This document shows positions 46,640-58,200 of a stretch of 64,000 nucleotides of DNA, in pieces. Within the stretch, counting starts at the first letter, position 1, and every line of letters starts with the position of its first letter. Origin of the DNA: Porodaedalea pini (lineage: Eukaryota; Basidiomycota; Agaricomycetes; Hymenochaetales; Hymenochaetaceae); the NCBI GenBank assembly GCA_002794775.1, contig NBAY01000024.1:496001-560000 (forward strand), in the 5' to 3' direction. Position numbers and translations under genes: made by a program. The notes beneath the pieces are model-generated. The model had not been told where the DNA came from, ran no database searches, and worked only from the letters and a program-made list of their open reading frames with translations.

Positions 46640-48615
46640 GCATTTAGTTGCAATACAAATCTTCGTGAAGACGCTCACCAGGAAGAACAGATGCAATCAC
46701 TCAAACCATCCACACGGCACACGACTGACATGACTGTACTGTTCCTTTGACTAGTACTAGTAGCATCTTATCTTCGCCGGAAAGCAGCTTGAGGATGGTC
46801 GTACCTTATCGGATTGCAACCCCCAAGAGGAGACGACGTTCCGCATTGCCCTTTGGCCATAGCGGCATGCAGATCTTCGTGAAGACTCTCCGGAAAGGCG
46901 GGAGGTACGTCGCTCTCCTTTGTGCATCGTACATATGACTAATAGTACTCTTCCGACGACGTCTGATCTTCGCTGGCAAGCAGCTTGAGGACGGTCGTAC
47001 CTTATCGGACTACAACATCCAGAAGGCGACAACGCTCCGGAAGGCAGGAGGTACGTCTGATCTTCACTGGCAAGCAGCTTGAGGATGGTCGTACCTTATC
47101 AGATTACATCCTCCAGGAGGAGATGACACTCCGCATTGCCCTTTGGCCGTAGCGGCATGCAGATCTTCGTGAAGACTCTCCGGAAAGGTGGGAGGTCCGT
47201 CGCACTCCTTTGTGCGTCGTATATATGACTGATAGTACTCTTCTGACGACGTCTGATCTTCGCTGGCAAGCAGCTTGAGGACGGTCGTACCTTATCGGAC
47301 TACAACATCCAGAAGGCGACGACGCTCCGGAAGGCGGGAGGTACGTCTGATCTTCACTGGCAAGCAGCTTGAGGATGATCGTACCTTATCGGATTACAAT
47401 CCCTAGGAGGAGACGACACTCCGCATTGTCCCTTGGCCGTAGCGGCATGCAGATCTTCGTGAAGACTCCGGAAAGGTGGGAGGTCCGTCGCTCTCCTTTG
47501 TGCGTCGTATATACAACTAATAGTACTCTTCCGACGACGTCTGATCTTCGCTGGCAAGCAGCTTGAGGACAGTCGTACCTTATCGGACTACAACATCCAG
47601 AAGGCGACGATGTTCGGGAAGGCAGAAGGGGTATGTCAATTGTCTTTCTGTGTGTTTTGTACGGCTGATAAACTCCGTCTGACGAGTAGCGTCTGACCTT
47701 CGACGGCAAGCAGCTTGAGGATGGTCGTACCTTATCGGATTACAACCTCCAGGAGGAGACGACGCTCCGCATCTCCCTTTGGCTGTAGCGGCATGCAGAT
47801 CTTCGTGAAGACTCTCCGGAAAGGTGGGAGGTCCGTCGCTCTCTTTGTGCGTCATATGTACGACTAATAGTACTCTTCCGACGACGTCTGATCTTCGCCG
47901 GCAAGCAGCTTGAGGGCAGTCATACCTTATCGGATTACAACATCCAGAAGGCGACGACTCTCCGGAAGGCGGGAGGTACGTCGTTTATCTTTCTGTGTAT
48001 CATATACAACTGATAATATCCATCCGATGACAGCGTCTGACCTTCGCTAGCAAGCAGCTTGAGGATGGTCGTACCTTATCGGATTACAACCCTCAGGAGG
48101 AGACGACACTCCACATTGTCCTTTTGCCGTAGCGGCATGCAGATCTTCGTGAAGACTCTCCGGAAAGGTGGGAGGTACGTCGCTCTCCTTTGTGCGTTTT
48201 ACATATGACTAATAGTACTCTTCCGACGACGTCTGATCTTCGCTGGCAAGCAGCTTGAGGACAGTCGTACCTTATCGGACTACAACATCCAGAAGGCGAC
48301 GATGTTCGGGAAGACAGAAGGGGTATGTCAATTGTCTTTCTGTGTGTTTTGTACGGCTGATGAACTCCGTCTGACCTTCGCCGGCAAGCAGCTTGAGGGC
48401 GGTCGTACCTTATCGGATTACAACCTCCAGGAGGAGACGACACTCCGCATTGTCCCTTGGCCGTAGCAGCATGCAGATCTTCGTGAAGACTCCGGAAAGG
48501 TGGGAGGTCTGTCGCTCTCTTTGTGCGTCGTATATATGACTTATAGTACTCTTCTGATCTTCGCCGGCGAGCAGCTTGAGGACGGTTGTACATTGTCTGA
48601 CTACAAATTCTTCTG
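46640..48615 (+). repeat. Left arm: degenerate polyubiquitin-fragment tandem array
   Basis: About 12 copies of a segment reading [18 protein letters not shown] with variable ends ([10 protein letters not shown] or [12 protein letters not shown]), and six of ATGCAGATCTTCGTGAAG (MQIFVKTL) plus one decayed outermost copy near 46665. Successive MQIFVKTL copies are about 290, 290, 345, 345 and 335 bp apart. Ubiquitin residues ~9-41 are missing in every unit and replaced by an intron-like spacer (GTACGT or GTATGT, CTAAT or CTGAT, then TAG). Frames are broken by TAG in the [15 protein letters not shown] junction and no full ubiquitin can be read, so this is a repeat array, not a gene. Confidence 0.85.
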
Positions 48616-48819
48616 TGAGGATGCTGTAGCAAGATGGTCATATCAGAGACTGAAGTCATTGATGACAATATGATGAGGATGTGTACGTTGTTTATTGTTA
48701 CAGGTCTCTTATATACAGTTGATTAAATGTACTATATAACTCTTCAATCATTCATGCAATCATTTGATGAATAGTGTTAGACGAGACATGATATGTACAT
48801 TGTAACTATATACCAAACC

Positions 48820-48952
48820 CTACAGTCTCTCCTCTGTTATCTGTTCCTGATATCCAACCATAACAGAAAGCTTCTTTCCAGGTTTCTGCATCATAAACCA
48901 GCGGTCTGTCTCTGTCCCATCATGGTAGGGGTAATTGGTGTCAGGTGCCATC
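48820..48952 (-). pseudogene. 3' end of Tnp2 transposase, separated by Gypsy-2
   Basis: Read on the minus strand from the Gypsy-2 target site, the frame of the transposase continues: PDTNYPYHDGTETDRWFMM, then QKPGKKLSVMVGYQEQ, stopping at TAG (48820-48822). The DRWFM.KPG pattern is usual at the end of basidiomycete Tnp2 proteins. One copy of the CCATC target sequence restores an uninterrupted junction with 55216 onward. So the transposase was intact when Gypsy-2 inserted. Confidence 0.85.
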
Positions 48953-49374
48953 TGTTAGGCGGGAGTCCGGGAGACGACTCGGACTGGGCAGGCCTCGGCT
49001 GACTGTCGTCTGGGACGTGCTATACTCGAGCGTAGACTCGGGACACGCTTACTCAGGCTAGGTCGTCGCGGAGGTAAGAGGATTAATACCAGTCTAAACT
49101 AATACAAGGGGAGTGAGTCTCACCTAGGTCGTCGCGGAGGTAAGAGGAAAAGCAGAACAAGGAGTTCATGCGATTCCTGAGACCTCTTATGGCGACGACC
49201 GTGGGACTATATTATCTAAAGTTACATAAACGAGCGGAATGGAACGAATGAAGGTCATGTGGAGGGAGTGTGAGAAATGATTGAAAGGACGATTAAATAT
49301 AATGAGAAGGATCGATTAAAAGAAAGGAAATGATAAAAGGAAAATAAAAGAAAGGAAAAGTTCGAGTCCTAACA
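48953..49374 (-). repeat. Gypsy-2 3' LTR
   Basis: 422 bp, TG...CA ends, next to the pol stop codon and a C-rich (plus strand) polypurine-tract complement at 49378-49387. Confidence 0.95.
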
Positions 49375-52300
49375 TTACCCCCCCCTCAAGGTTGGGCGTC
49401 CCGACCAACCAAGATCAAGGTCGTCTGGCTCGGTGTCGACGAAGCGTGGGCGGAGTTGTTGGCGAGGAAGGTCAAGTTTGCGTGGAGCGCCAGGGTGTTT
49501 TTGATAGAACTCAGCGATCGCCTCCTTCGCATTTTCGCCGAAGTCCGTCTCAGGCTGCCAAGTAGGTTCATTGTAGCCGACCCACTTGACAAGGTACTGT
49601 AGTTTCCCTCGGTGCAGACGTGAGTCTAAGACCTCCTCGAGTTCGTATTCCTCCTCGTTGTCGATGATGTCTGGCGGCGGCGGCGGCGGTTGCTTCTGGC
49701 TTTCAAAGGACGGTTCGACGGCGGGTTTCAACAGGGCTTCGTTGAAGACAGGGTGGACCTTTTTCCATCGCTTCGGGAGTTTGAGCTTGTACGCGCTCGC
49801 TCCTACCTTGTCGACGATGTCAAAGGGGCCGTACCATTTGTCTGCGAGTTTCTTCGTCGGCGAGTCCGTACTGATGTTCCGCCCGTCAAGGAAGACTTTG
49901 TCTCCAGCCTTGTACTCCACCGAAGCTCCTGCTGTCCGGTCATGGTAGCGCTTCATGTCCTCTGCCGCCTTGACTAGATTGTCCTTAGCAACGCGATGAG
50001 TCTCCTTGATGTGCTTGGCGAATTCTTCCGCCGACATGTTGGTAGAGGAAGTTCGTACGGTGTCGAAGCTCATAGGGTGACGTCCGGTGTTTGCGTAGAA
50101 GGGTGACATCTTTGTCGCTGAATGTTCGCGGTTGTTGTAGGCGAACTCTGCGAGGGGGAGCCAGTCCTTCCAGTCCGATTGTCGATGATCGACGAAGAGC
50201 CGGAGATACTGTTCGAGCTCTTGATTGACGCGTTCCGTCTGACCGTCCGTTTGTGGGTGGTATGCCGTTGACGGGTTGCCTTCAATGTGTAGGAGTTTGT
50301 ATAGTTCCTTCATCATCGATGCATCGAACTGTGTGCCTCGGTCGTGGATGATTTTCTTCGGTAGGCCATGGAGGCGGAAGACGTGGTCTCGGTATAACTG
50401 AGCCATGCCTTCCGCTGACAGTTTCGTCGTCGTCGGGATGGCATGCATCTGTTTCGAGAATCTGTCCACGAAGACGCAGATTGCATTGTGTCCCCTAGAG
50501 TCCGGGAGTTCTCCGATTAGGTCGACCGTGACGATCTCCCAGGGACCTTCAGGGATCGCGTTAGGATGAAGCGGTCTCGACCTCGACGTTCTTAAGGCTT
50601 TCGTCCGTTGGCAACGGTTGCATCCTCGGACGTATGTTCGGACATCGGAGAACATTGACGCCCACCAGAAGTCTCGACGTACCAGTTCGACCGTCTTTGA
50701 CGATCCAGGATGTCCTGCCAGGGTCGAGTCGTGGTACTCCCGCAACACTGCTTCCTTCATCGTGGACGGCACGTACACCTTGCCTTTCATCCGCCACAAC
50801 CCGTCGACCTTCACCATATTCGTCGGCCTCTCCGACTCGTCTTGCGCCCTCTGCGCCTCACCCACTCGTTCCAACATCTCATCACGCGACGTCCTTACCA
50901 CCCCACGGTTCAGCCATTTCTCCTTGATGAAAACGACACCGTTATTGTCATCCTTGCCCTGATCATAGCCCGCCTTGCGTGACAGCAAGTCGGCCTTGCC
51001 CATTGTCTTCCCCGACTTGTGTTCGAGGTGGAAGTCGAATTCCTCGAGTTCGGTTCGCCAGCGAGCTTGACGATAGCTCAGCTTCTGCGCTGACCTGAAG
51101 TAGGTGAGGTTGGCATGGTCGGACCAGATTTCAATTTTGTGGCGAGCGCCAAGGAGGTATTGCCGCCACTCCTTGAGCGCTGAAACGATCGCGAGCATCT
51201 CCTTGTCGTAGATCTCGTAGTTTCGTTCCGCCGGTTCAAGTGCCTCTGACCTGTAGGCGATCACCCTCCACTTCCCTTCCTGCTTCTGCAACAACACACC
51301 ACCGAGCGCAAAGTTCGACGAGTCCGCTTCTACGCGGAAAGGGCTCTCGTCATTGGCGATGGCTAGGACTGGAGGTGAGCAGAGACGTCGTCTCAGCTCC
51401 TCGAACGCTTCCTGCTGTTCGGTCTCCCATACCCAGTCCTTCTTGCCCGTTAACGACGTCAACGGTCGGACCACCTTGCTGTAGTCCTTAATAAACCGTC
51501 TCAGCCAGTTTCCCATGCCGAGGAACTGTTGCAGCTCCTTGAGGTTCCGTGGGACTGGCCAGTTCGCAATCGCCTCCGTCTTTGCCGGGTCAGCCCTGAT
51601 CTCTCCATTGCCGATGATGTGGCCGAGGTATTTGACAACCTTGGCGTCAAACTCGCACTTCTCCGGCTTCAGGTACAGGCCATTCTCTCGGAGGATCTGG
51701 AGTACGCGCCTCGATGTGTCGATATGCTCCTCAATGGTTTCTGAGAGGATCAGGATGTCGTCGAGGTATACGATGATCAAGTTCGCGTAGATGAGGTCCT
51801 TAAAGATGTGGTTGACAAAGGCCTGGAACGTGGCCGGCGCGTTGCAAAGGCCAAAAAACATGACCGTCGGTTCGAAGAGGCCCATGTTTGTGCGAAACGC
51901 TGCTTTCCATTCGTCACCCTCGCGGATCCGGATATTGTAGTACCCCCAGCGAAGGTCAAGCTTAGTGATGTATTTCGCTTTCTTGACCTTGTCGACGAGT
52001 TCGTCAATGAGAGGGAGGGGATACTTGTTCTTGATCGTACCGTCATTGAGCTTACGGTAATCCTGGATGGGGCGTAGCGATTTGTCGGCCTTCTTAATGA
52101 AGAAGAAGGGCGACGCCATGGGCGATATCGACCGTCGAATGCGACCCGACTTCAGGTTTTCATCAAGGAAGTCCTTGAGTGACTGCTGCTCAGTTGGCGT
52201 GAGCGGGTAGATCTTACAGTCGCTCGGTTTGAAGTCGGGCTTCAAGTCGATGACATGGTCCCAGGGTCGGTGTTCCGGCAGCTTCTCGAAACCTTTTTCA

Positions 52301-53019
52301 CTGAAAACGTCGGCGTAGTCGTTGAGGTATGCGGGCCAGGACATCTTGTCCATTCGCATCTCACTCACCCTCCTCATCTGCTCCACCACCTTCTTCACCT
52401 CACCTAGGTCCTCCACCGTCTCCCTCTCGATCGCACATTCTTCTGGACAGCGGGTGAATTCGATCGAGCCCGTTTTCCAGTCGACCTCCGGATTGTGACG
52501 TCGAAGCCAGTCGTACCCCAGGAAGATGTTCGATGACGCTAGGGACGTTACTGCGAGGACGATCTTCTCCCGATGACGGCCGATCATGAGTTCGACGTCA
52601 ACGTACTCCTCGATCAATCCGGCCTCATTGTGCGTGCCATCGGCGTTCAGCACCGCGAGGGGTCGAATGTAGCGTTTCGTTTCCAACCCGTACCTCTCGA
52701 CGAACCTGATGTCGATGCAGGATCCCGTGCATCCTGAATCCACAAGGGCATGCGCATCCACCTCTCTCGCCTCACCAGCTATTTCCTGCTCGACGGTCAG
52801 GAGAAGGTCCAGCTGGCGTCCGCCAGTTCCTCTCATGAACAGTTGTTCATACTCTTCGTTCTTGTTCACACTGGTGGAGACTTCGTAATCGGGAAAACCA
52901 TCGACGTTGTTCGCATCTACGTATTGTACAAACGGTTGGTTATATTTTAGCGGATCCGGATTCGAAGTCTCTTGTTCTTCTCGGTCAGTCGCCCCGATGG
53001 CTACGCCTGACCATTCACA
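49375..53019 (-). CDS. pol: Gypsy-2 Pol (PR-RT-RNaseH-IN-chromodomain)
   Basis: Same architecture as Gypsy-1 Pol, 1215 codons from the slip site. Protease ALVDSGCTGSCID; RT with SLRPIQDYRKLN, AAFRTNMG, NAPATFQ and YLDD; RNase H VEADSSNFALGG; integrase zinc finger CNRCQRTK and a DDE core (VDLIGELPDS, HDRGTQFD, GQTERVNQELEQ); chromodomain LVKWVGYNEPTWQPE. The RT positions altered in Gypsy-1 hold the usual residues here, so this copy looks the more likely to be active. The frame opens in the gag overlap with no ATG. Confidence 0.95.
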   Translation of the reverse strand, partial: CEWSGVAIGATDREEQETSNPDPLKYNQPFVQYVDANNVDGFPDYEVSTSVNKNEEYEQLFMRGTGGRQLDLLLTVEQEIAGEAREVDAHALVDSGCTGSCIDIRFVERYGLETKRYIRPLAVLNADGTHNEAGLIEEYVDVELMIGRHREKIVLAVTSLASSNIFLGYDWLRRHNPEVDWKTGSIEFTRCPEECAIERETVEDLGEVKKVVEQMRRVSEMRMDKMSWPAYLNDYADVFSEKGFEKLPEHRPWDHVIDLKPDFKPSDCKIYPLTPTEQQSLKDFLDENLKSGRIRRSISPMASPFFFIKKADKSLRPIQDYRKLNDGTIKNKYPLPLIDELVDKVKKAKYITKLDLRWGYYNIRIREGDEWKAAFRTNMGLFEPTVMFFGLCNAPATFQAFVNHIFKDLIYANLIIVYLDDILILSETIEEHIDTSRRVLQILRENGLYLKPEKCEFDAKVVKYLGHIIGNGEIRADPAKTEAIANWPVPRNLKELQQFLGMGNWLRRFIKDYSKVVRPLTSLTGKKDWVWETEQQEAFEELRRRLCSPPVLAIANDESPFRVEADSSNFALGGVLLQKQEGKWRVIAYRSEALEPAERNYEIYDKEMLAIVSALKEWRQYLLGARHKIEIWSDHANLTYFRSAQKLSYRQARWRTELEEFDFHLEHKSGKTMGKADLLSRKAGYDQGKDDNNGVVFIKEKWLNRGVVRTSRDEMLERVGEAQRAQDESERPTNMVKVDGLWRMKGKVYVPSTMKEAVLREYHDSTLAGHPGSSKTVELVRRDFWWASMFSDVRTYVRGCNRCQRTKALRTSRSRPLHPNAIPEGPWEIVTVDLIGELPDSRGHNAICVFVDRFSKQMHAIPTTTKLSAEGMAQLYRDHVFRLHGLPKKIIHDRGTQFDASMMKELYKLLHIEGNPSTAYHPQTDGQTERVNQELEQYLRLFVDHRQSDWKDWLPLAEFAYNNREHSATKMSPFYANTGRHPMSFDTVRTSSTNMSAEEFAKHIKETHRVAKDNLVKAAEDMKRYHDRTAGASVEYKAGDKVFLDGRNISTDSPTKKLADKWYGPFDIVDKVGASAYKLKLPKRWKKVHPVFNEALLKPAVEPSFESQKQPPPPPPDIIDNEEEYELEEVLDSRLHRGKLQYLVKWVGYNEPTWQPETDFGENAKEAIAEFYQKHPGAPRKLDLPRQQLRPRFVDTEPDDLDLGWSGRPTLRGG

Positions 53020-54083
53020 AAACCCTGCGAGTCGACGACCTCTTCGTTATCGCCTTCTTCCTCCACATAGTCCTCCACCGTCGACCTCCGAGTGTCTACG
53101 ACTTCCTCGAAGGCCGACTCCTTCATCGCGCCGAGCTCGTCCGCGAGGATGCGGCGTTCGCCTGGCGCCATTAGTTCCAGCATGCGCTGGATGATCGGCT
53201 TCCCTTGTGGGCACTTGTCCTTGAAATGGCCCAGCCCGCCGCAGATCCAGCACGCGCGTTGTCGTTGCGCCTCGTTCATTGAGACGTCCATCGGTTGACC
53301 AGCGCCTCCGAAAGTGACGCCGGTCGCGTCGCGTCTGTCGACGTGAGGGGCCGCTACCTGACGGCGAGACGGGGGTCCTTGTTGTTGCGGCGGGCGAGGC
53401 TGAGGTATGAATGGGCGGCCTCGTTGGATCGCGCGGATCTGTTGTTCACTGCGATCGATCTCGATAGCCTTGTTCTTCCAGTCCTCATACTTCGTCGGGA
53501 CCGGCGTTGATCTCAGGACTCCACGCACTACTTCGATGTTCATCGCGCGTTTGAGACGATCACAGATGATGCCGTCATCCTTCAGTTCCGCACGCTTGAT
53601 GATGACGTCGAGCTGTTGGAAGAACTTGTCTGCGGTGAGGTCTTTCTGAACCTTCTCCCGGAATTCCTTCAGTGCCGCCTCTTTGCGATTCGGGTCGTCG
53701 AACGAGGCGTCGAGTCGTTCCTGGAATCTCTCCCAGCTGTCGGTGAAGGTGACGATTCCCGACGTTGTCGATTCCTCGACGTAGTTCTGCGCCCACGTCG
53801 CCGCATTACCACCCTTCAGGTAGGAGAGAGCTACATAAATCTTACTCTCCGACGTAGGGTATCGACTTGGATTTGCGGATACAAAAAGGAGGACTTCACG
53901 TCTGAAGTCGAGGTAATCGTCACCACCAGTGAATTCTCGTGGCCGGGCGACATCTATGTTGGTGGTCGGGGGGTTAGCGGCCGCGACCGGTGCTGGGGCG
54001 TTGTTCGCCTGATGGGCGAAGGCATTCGCAACGATGGCCGCGATCTGCGCCATTTGCTGTTGGCTGAAACCTTCTGCTGACAT
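53001..54083 (-). CDS. gag: Gypsy-2 Gag
   Basis: 360-aa particle protein, nearly collinear with Gypsy-1 Gag, with the CCHC knuckle CWICGGLGHFKDKC near residue 280. The gag frame is open upstream of the ATG as in Gypsy-1, with the same Trp-rich segment (DIWWSEI, SWYSSDERGRR). It ends at TAG, overlapping the pol frame. Confidence 0.93.
   Translation of the reverse strand: MSAEGFSQQQMAQIAAIVANAFAHQANNAPAPVAAANPPTTNIDVARPREFTGGDDYLDFRREVLLFVSANPSRYPTSESKIYVALSYLKGGNAATWAQNYVEESTTSGIVTFTDSWERFQERLDASFDDPNRKEAALKEFREKVQKDLTADKFFQQLDVIIKRAELKDDGIICDRLKRAMNIEVVRGVLRSTPVPTKYEDWKNKAIEIDRSEQQIRAIQRGRPFIPQPRPPQQQGPPSRRQVAAPHVDRRDATGVTFGGAGQPMDVSMNEAQRQRACWICGGLGHFKDKCPQGKPIIQRMLELMAPGERRILADELGAMKESAFEEVVDTRRSTVEDYVEEEGDNEEVVDSQGFVNGQA
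53019..53025 (-). other. Predicted -1 frameshift site of Gypsy-2
   Basis: GGGTTTT on the minus strand, phased G GGT TTT in gag, identical to Gypsy-1. Conservation between two diverged subfamilies supports function. Confidence 0.65.
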
Positions 54084-54793
54084 CGCGGGTTCGGGTGCGG
54101 GTGTCGAAGGTTCCGGAGGAGTCGGCGGTGAGGGGTCTCTGTTGGTTTCGCGGTAAGGACCTGGGGTCGGTGGTAGGTTGACCGTAGACGTTGACGGTGC
54201 AGGTGACGACGGAGCGGCTGGGGGCCACCTTGCTCTCCTCCCTCGTTCGTCTGATGAATACCAGCTGCGCCGGATTTCACTCCACCAGATGTCGTGAGTG
54301 ACGCCGCTATTATTGGTCGCGACGTAGCCTGGTCGGTCTGGATCCCAACGGGCTGAAGCAGGAAGGGCCCGTTGCTGTTCGTCGGTGAGATCTATCTTGA
54401 CGTTGGTGGAGGGACAGGGATCGGTTGCGCGTTCGATCCGGGGTTACGCCAACGTTGAGCGGGTTCGTCAGCGAAGTTGATGACGAGGCGGTAGGATCCG
54501 AGTGAGATTACAAACGAGATTGTCGTCGAAGTTTGGACTCGTCTTGTTACCCACGTCCACGTTAGGTGCGTGCTCCACCAGAGGCTAATTCGTAGAGCCA
54601 GGGTCGGGAAATGTCGGTTGATATTTTTACGTAATACACGAACGTCCGAAAATGTCCGGGCAGGGTTGAGGGTTGTCGTTTAGGGGGTTTACACGTCAAG
54701 TCCGTCGAGGGGAGCGCTCCTCTAGACCGAGTGAAGGCGAGTCGACAGCGACGACTTACGCTGGGGATGAGCCTGGGTGCGGTTCTGCTTTTA

Positions 54794-55215
54794 TGTTAGG
54801 CGGGAGTCCGGGAGACGACTCGGACTGGGCAGGCCTCGGCTGACTGTCGTCTGGGACGTGCTATACTCGAGCGTAGACTCGGGACACGCTTACTCAGGCT
54901 AGGTCGTCGCGGAGGTAAGAGGATTAATACCAGTCTAAACTAATACAAGGGGAGTGAGTCTCACCTAGGTCGTCGCGGAGGTAAGAGGAAAAGCAGAACA
55001 AGGAGTTCATGCGATTCCTGAGACCTCTTATGGCGACGACCATGGGACTATATTATCTAAAGTTACATAAACGAGCGGAATGGAACGAATGAAGGTCATG
55101 TGGAGGGAGTGTGAGAAATGATTGAAAGGACGATTAAATATAATGAGAAGGATCGATTAAAAGAAAGGAAATGATAAAAGGAAAATAAAAGAAAGGAAAA
55201 GTTCGAGTCCTAACA
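54794..55215 (-). repeat. Gypsy-2 5' LTR
   Basis: 422 bp. The LTR segment GTTCTGCTTTT is again complementary to AAAAGCAGAAC directly inside the LTR (minus strand, about 54782-54792), the same self-priming arrangement as Gypsy-1. Confidence 0.95.
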
Positions 55216-58200
55216 CCATCATTACAACAGAATCAATAGCCTTTACATCAATGACTTGTATGTCATGAGTGTGATGTGCTGTCCAATATGTCTTTGAAGA
55301 AGCCTCATATAGTTCTTTATGAGGTGAGCCATAAAAAGAAGCCATTGCAAGAGCTACCTGGCTTTCCTTTAGATCAAAAAGAAAATAGTACAGAATCTCT
55401 GCCAGATGTGTTTGTCCCTCTGAAATGACCTATATAAGTAATGTGAGTAAGAACTACCATTCTGAAATACTTATATATGGAACTTACCATGACATTTTTT
55501 GCTTTCCTAACCTTTGAAAGTTGCTTTGCATCTTCTCTCCAAGCAGATCGGGCAACTTGGCCATTGAGCAGGCGTATTCGTGACCATCTAAAGATGTATT
55601 TCTCAAAATCCTTTTCCTGCTCAATTGTTCTCAGATAGGATTTCAGTGCATCAGCCTCTCTAGCTGAGAATTCATAGCGAGTTCTGTCTGTTGCTGTGAG
55701 CAAGGCATACCCATCACCCAAATCTCTTGCACCTCTAGGCAGCAAATTCTCTGCAGGCTCTAGATCAGGTATCATAGCTTTGAGAGCATTAATCTGGCAT
55801 CGTCTCAGGCCTCTCTGTGCAAGGTTTGAAAATGGGCTTGAGTGCTGCTTTATCTCCTCACCCAAGTTACCAATTGTTCTCTCCATTGCCCATTGTGAGT
55901 ATATAATACCAGGACCCACTCTGACTGTTTCAAAAGGCAGGTGTGAGGGAGAGTGTACACTTGGCCTAACAAAGTGAAGACGTTCTACTTTTCGTTGAAC
56001 ATAGTAGTTTTCAAACTCATCAGAAAATGCTGTGAGTAGCCTATGTGCTTCCTTGACCTCCTCTGGGAGAATCTCTTCCTGAAGCAAGATCTGGACTGAT
56101 CTAACAAGCTTGCAATAATTCTTCCAATACAACTCTGGGAGAATGCCAAAAAATAGACAAGGGCCTAAGCCATAGAAATAGAGCAAGAACTCCCAAGCCT
56201 TGTATCCACTGTTTATTTTCTCAGCAGGATTACGTGGTGGACGATCAAATGAGCCAGGTATATAAGGTGTTGTGTCTGCTACCTTTTTCCCATGAGACTT
56301 CCAAACATCTCCTTTAAGAACTGCCCAATTCCAAGATTCTTTATTATCTGCTTTATCACACTCAAAGTTTCCTCTCCAGAGTGGAATAAACAGATCAGGG
56401 AGATTTAAGGCAGGGAGATGCATGACATCAGCTGCAAAGCAGCCAGGAAGACTAAGTCTATGTCTTTCTGAAATACCACTAATTATGCTTGGCTTTGCTA
56501 TTCCTGTTTCACGTCTTTGTTTTTCATACTGAGTTTTATTTTTTGCAATCACCACCAAAGCTAGGTTCTTATCATACTCTTCAGATGCTTTCTTTGAGTT
56601 AAAGCTGATAAGAAGGTCATGAATGTCTACATCTTCATGAGCACAACCCAGTTCAGAATAATTATCTGGCTTGAAACGAGCTGGATAATATGTAGGTGCA
56701 CTAGGTTTATGCCTACCTATAAGAGGGCAATAAAAGCGGCAGTGCCACTTTCCATGATGACCAACACATCCACTAATACAAGCCATAGCTGGACCATCTC
56801 CAGTTGCAAGAGCTAGAAATGGATCTGAGGTAAAGAGCCTATCTTCTGCAGCATCCCAGATGGAAAGTCCTTCTTTCTGGATAGCTGCTAAATGATGTAA
56901 TCCTGGAAATATGAAGCTGTCCAGATTTTTTGGCTTGCCTGGGCCAGGTATAATTCCACCTGGAAGAATATGTCGCTTTTTGTACTGTACATCAGGAGCA
57001 TGATCAAGAATAACCCAAATGTATATCCAGCATTCAGATACTTTGTTGCGATATAGCTGAGCTCCATCAATTGAAAGCATGAGCACCATGTCATCTGTCT
57101 TTATATCACCTCTTTTGACAGCCTCAATATAATCAAAGCCATCAAAAAAATCTGTATATGATGAGACCTTGGATCCTCCATTCTGATTCAGCTCCTGTAT
57201 GATTCTATCTGTACACTCTTGCCTATAACGCATACTGAGTGCACCATCATGTGTTCTCCGGAGGGCTTGAAGCTGTGGTGCCAAAGGAAAAGTATGAAAT
57301 TGTGCTTCAGGGATTTTTTCTACACCTGACTTATAGCGAGGAGAATCACAGATTGGACACCTGTTTAATCCTGCAAAAGGTCCTGAAAATGCAATGCATG
57401 ATTTAACACACATATCCCTTATGATAGGGACAACACCAGACAGTTCAGATACAAGCTTTTTGACCTTGTAGTATGTTAAAATGCCACTGTCAGGATATCG
57501 CTTAAGAATTGATCTGCAAATTGAGCTGTATGTCTCCTCAGAGGCATTGGAGATGGATAGAAATATGTCAAGAGAAAGCCGTTCATCAGCATCATCCACT
57601 GTAAGGATAGAATTCCTTGGATTGCGAATACTGTAAAGGAGATCCTCATCCAAAGGTTCAAGTTCACTATCCAGAGATGCTTCCCTAAGTGCCTTGATAA
57701 AGCCAAAGGCAGTCCCTATGTCATCCAACTGAGGATTAAATAGAGGCTCTGCATAAGGATTCTGGTCATTAGCATCACGCTCAAGATCTAGAAGAGAAGC
57801 TGTCTCTTGCAGAGGCTCCTGACTAGCATCTAAACTGCCTGGATCATTCAGTATGTTTGCAGACTAGTTTGAAAGATAAATCAGTAACAAAAAGCATAAG
57901 GATCAAATCATTCAAGCATACATGCTCAGCTGTATTGATATCTTCTTCAAGCCCTGGATCATTCAGATTGTAGTCCAACTAAAGTTAGTAGTTAGCAATG
58001 GTAGAGAATAGTTAGTATTTCAGAAATGAGCATGACACAGTTAAGCACATACAGCATTGTCAACATCCATACTGAAATCAAAGTGTGCCTGTAAGTCTGG
58101 TCCTTCGCCAGCATCCATTGATTCACCCATATTCTACAATAAAATACATGGTCAGTAAAAAGAGTCTAACAGTGTATAGCTTGAGACTCACTGGACTAGT

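Larger units (their letters stand above)
48953..55215 (-). mobile_element. Gypsy-2: full-length Ty3/gypsy chromovirus
   Basis: A 6263-bp element in minus orientation, with LTRs of 422 bp (48953-49374 and 54794-55215). The LTRs differ at one position seen by eye (GACCGTGGG against GACCATGGG). Target duplication CCATC lies at 48948-48952 and 55216-55220. Gag and Pol are intact and closely related to Gypsy-1, but the LTRs are clearly diverged from Gypsy-1 (422 against 434 bp), so it belongs to a sister subfamily. It is nested in the Tnp2 transposase coding sequence. Confidence 0.97.

Noticed and set aside
46640..48615. CRISPR-like array or ordinary satellite
   Set aside because: Units are long (~290-350 bp), variable, and clearly derived from ubiquitin coding sequence. 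This is a eukaryotic genome.
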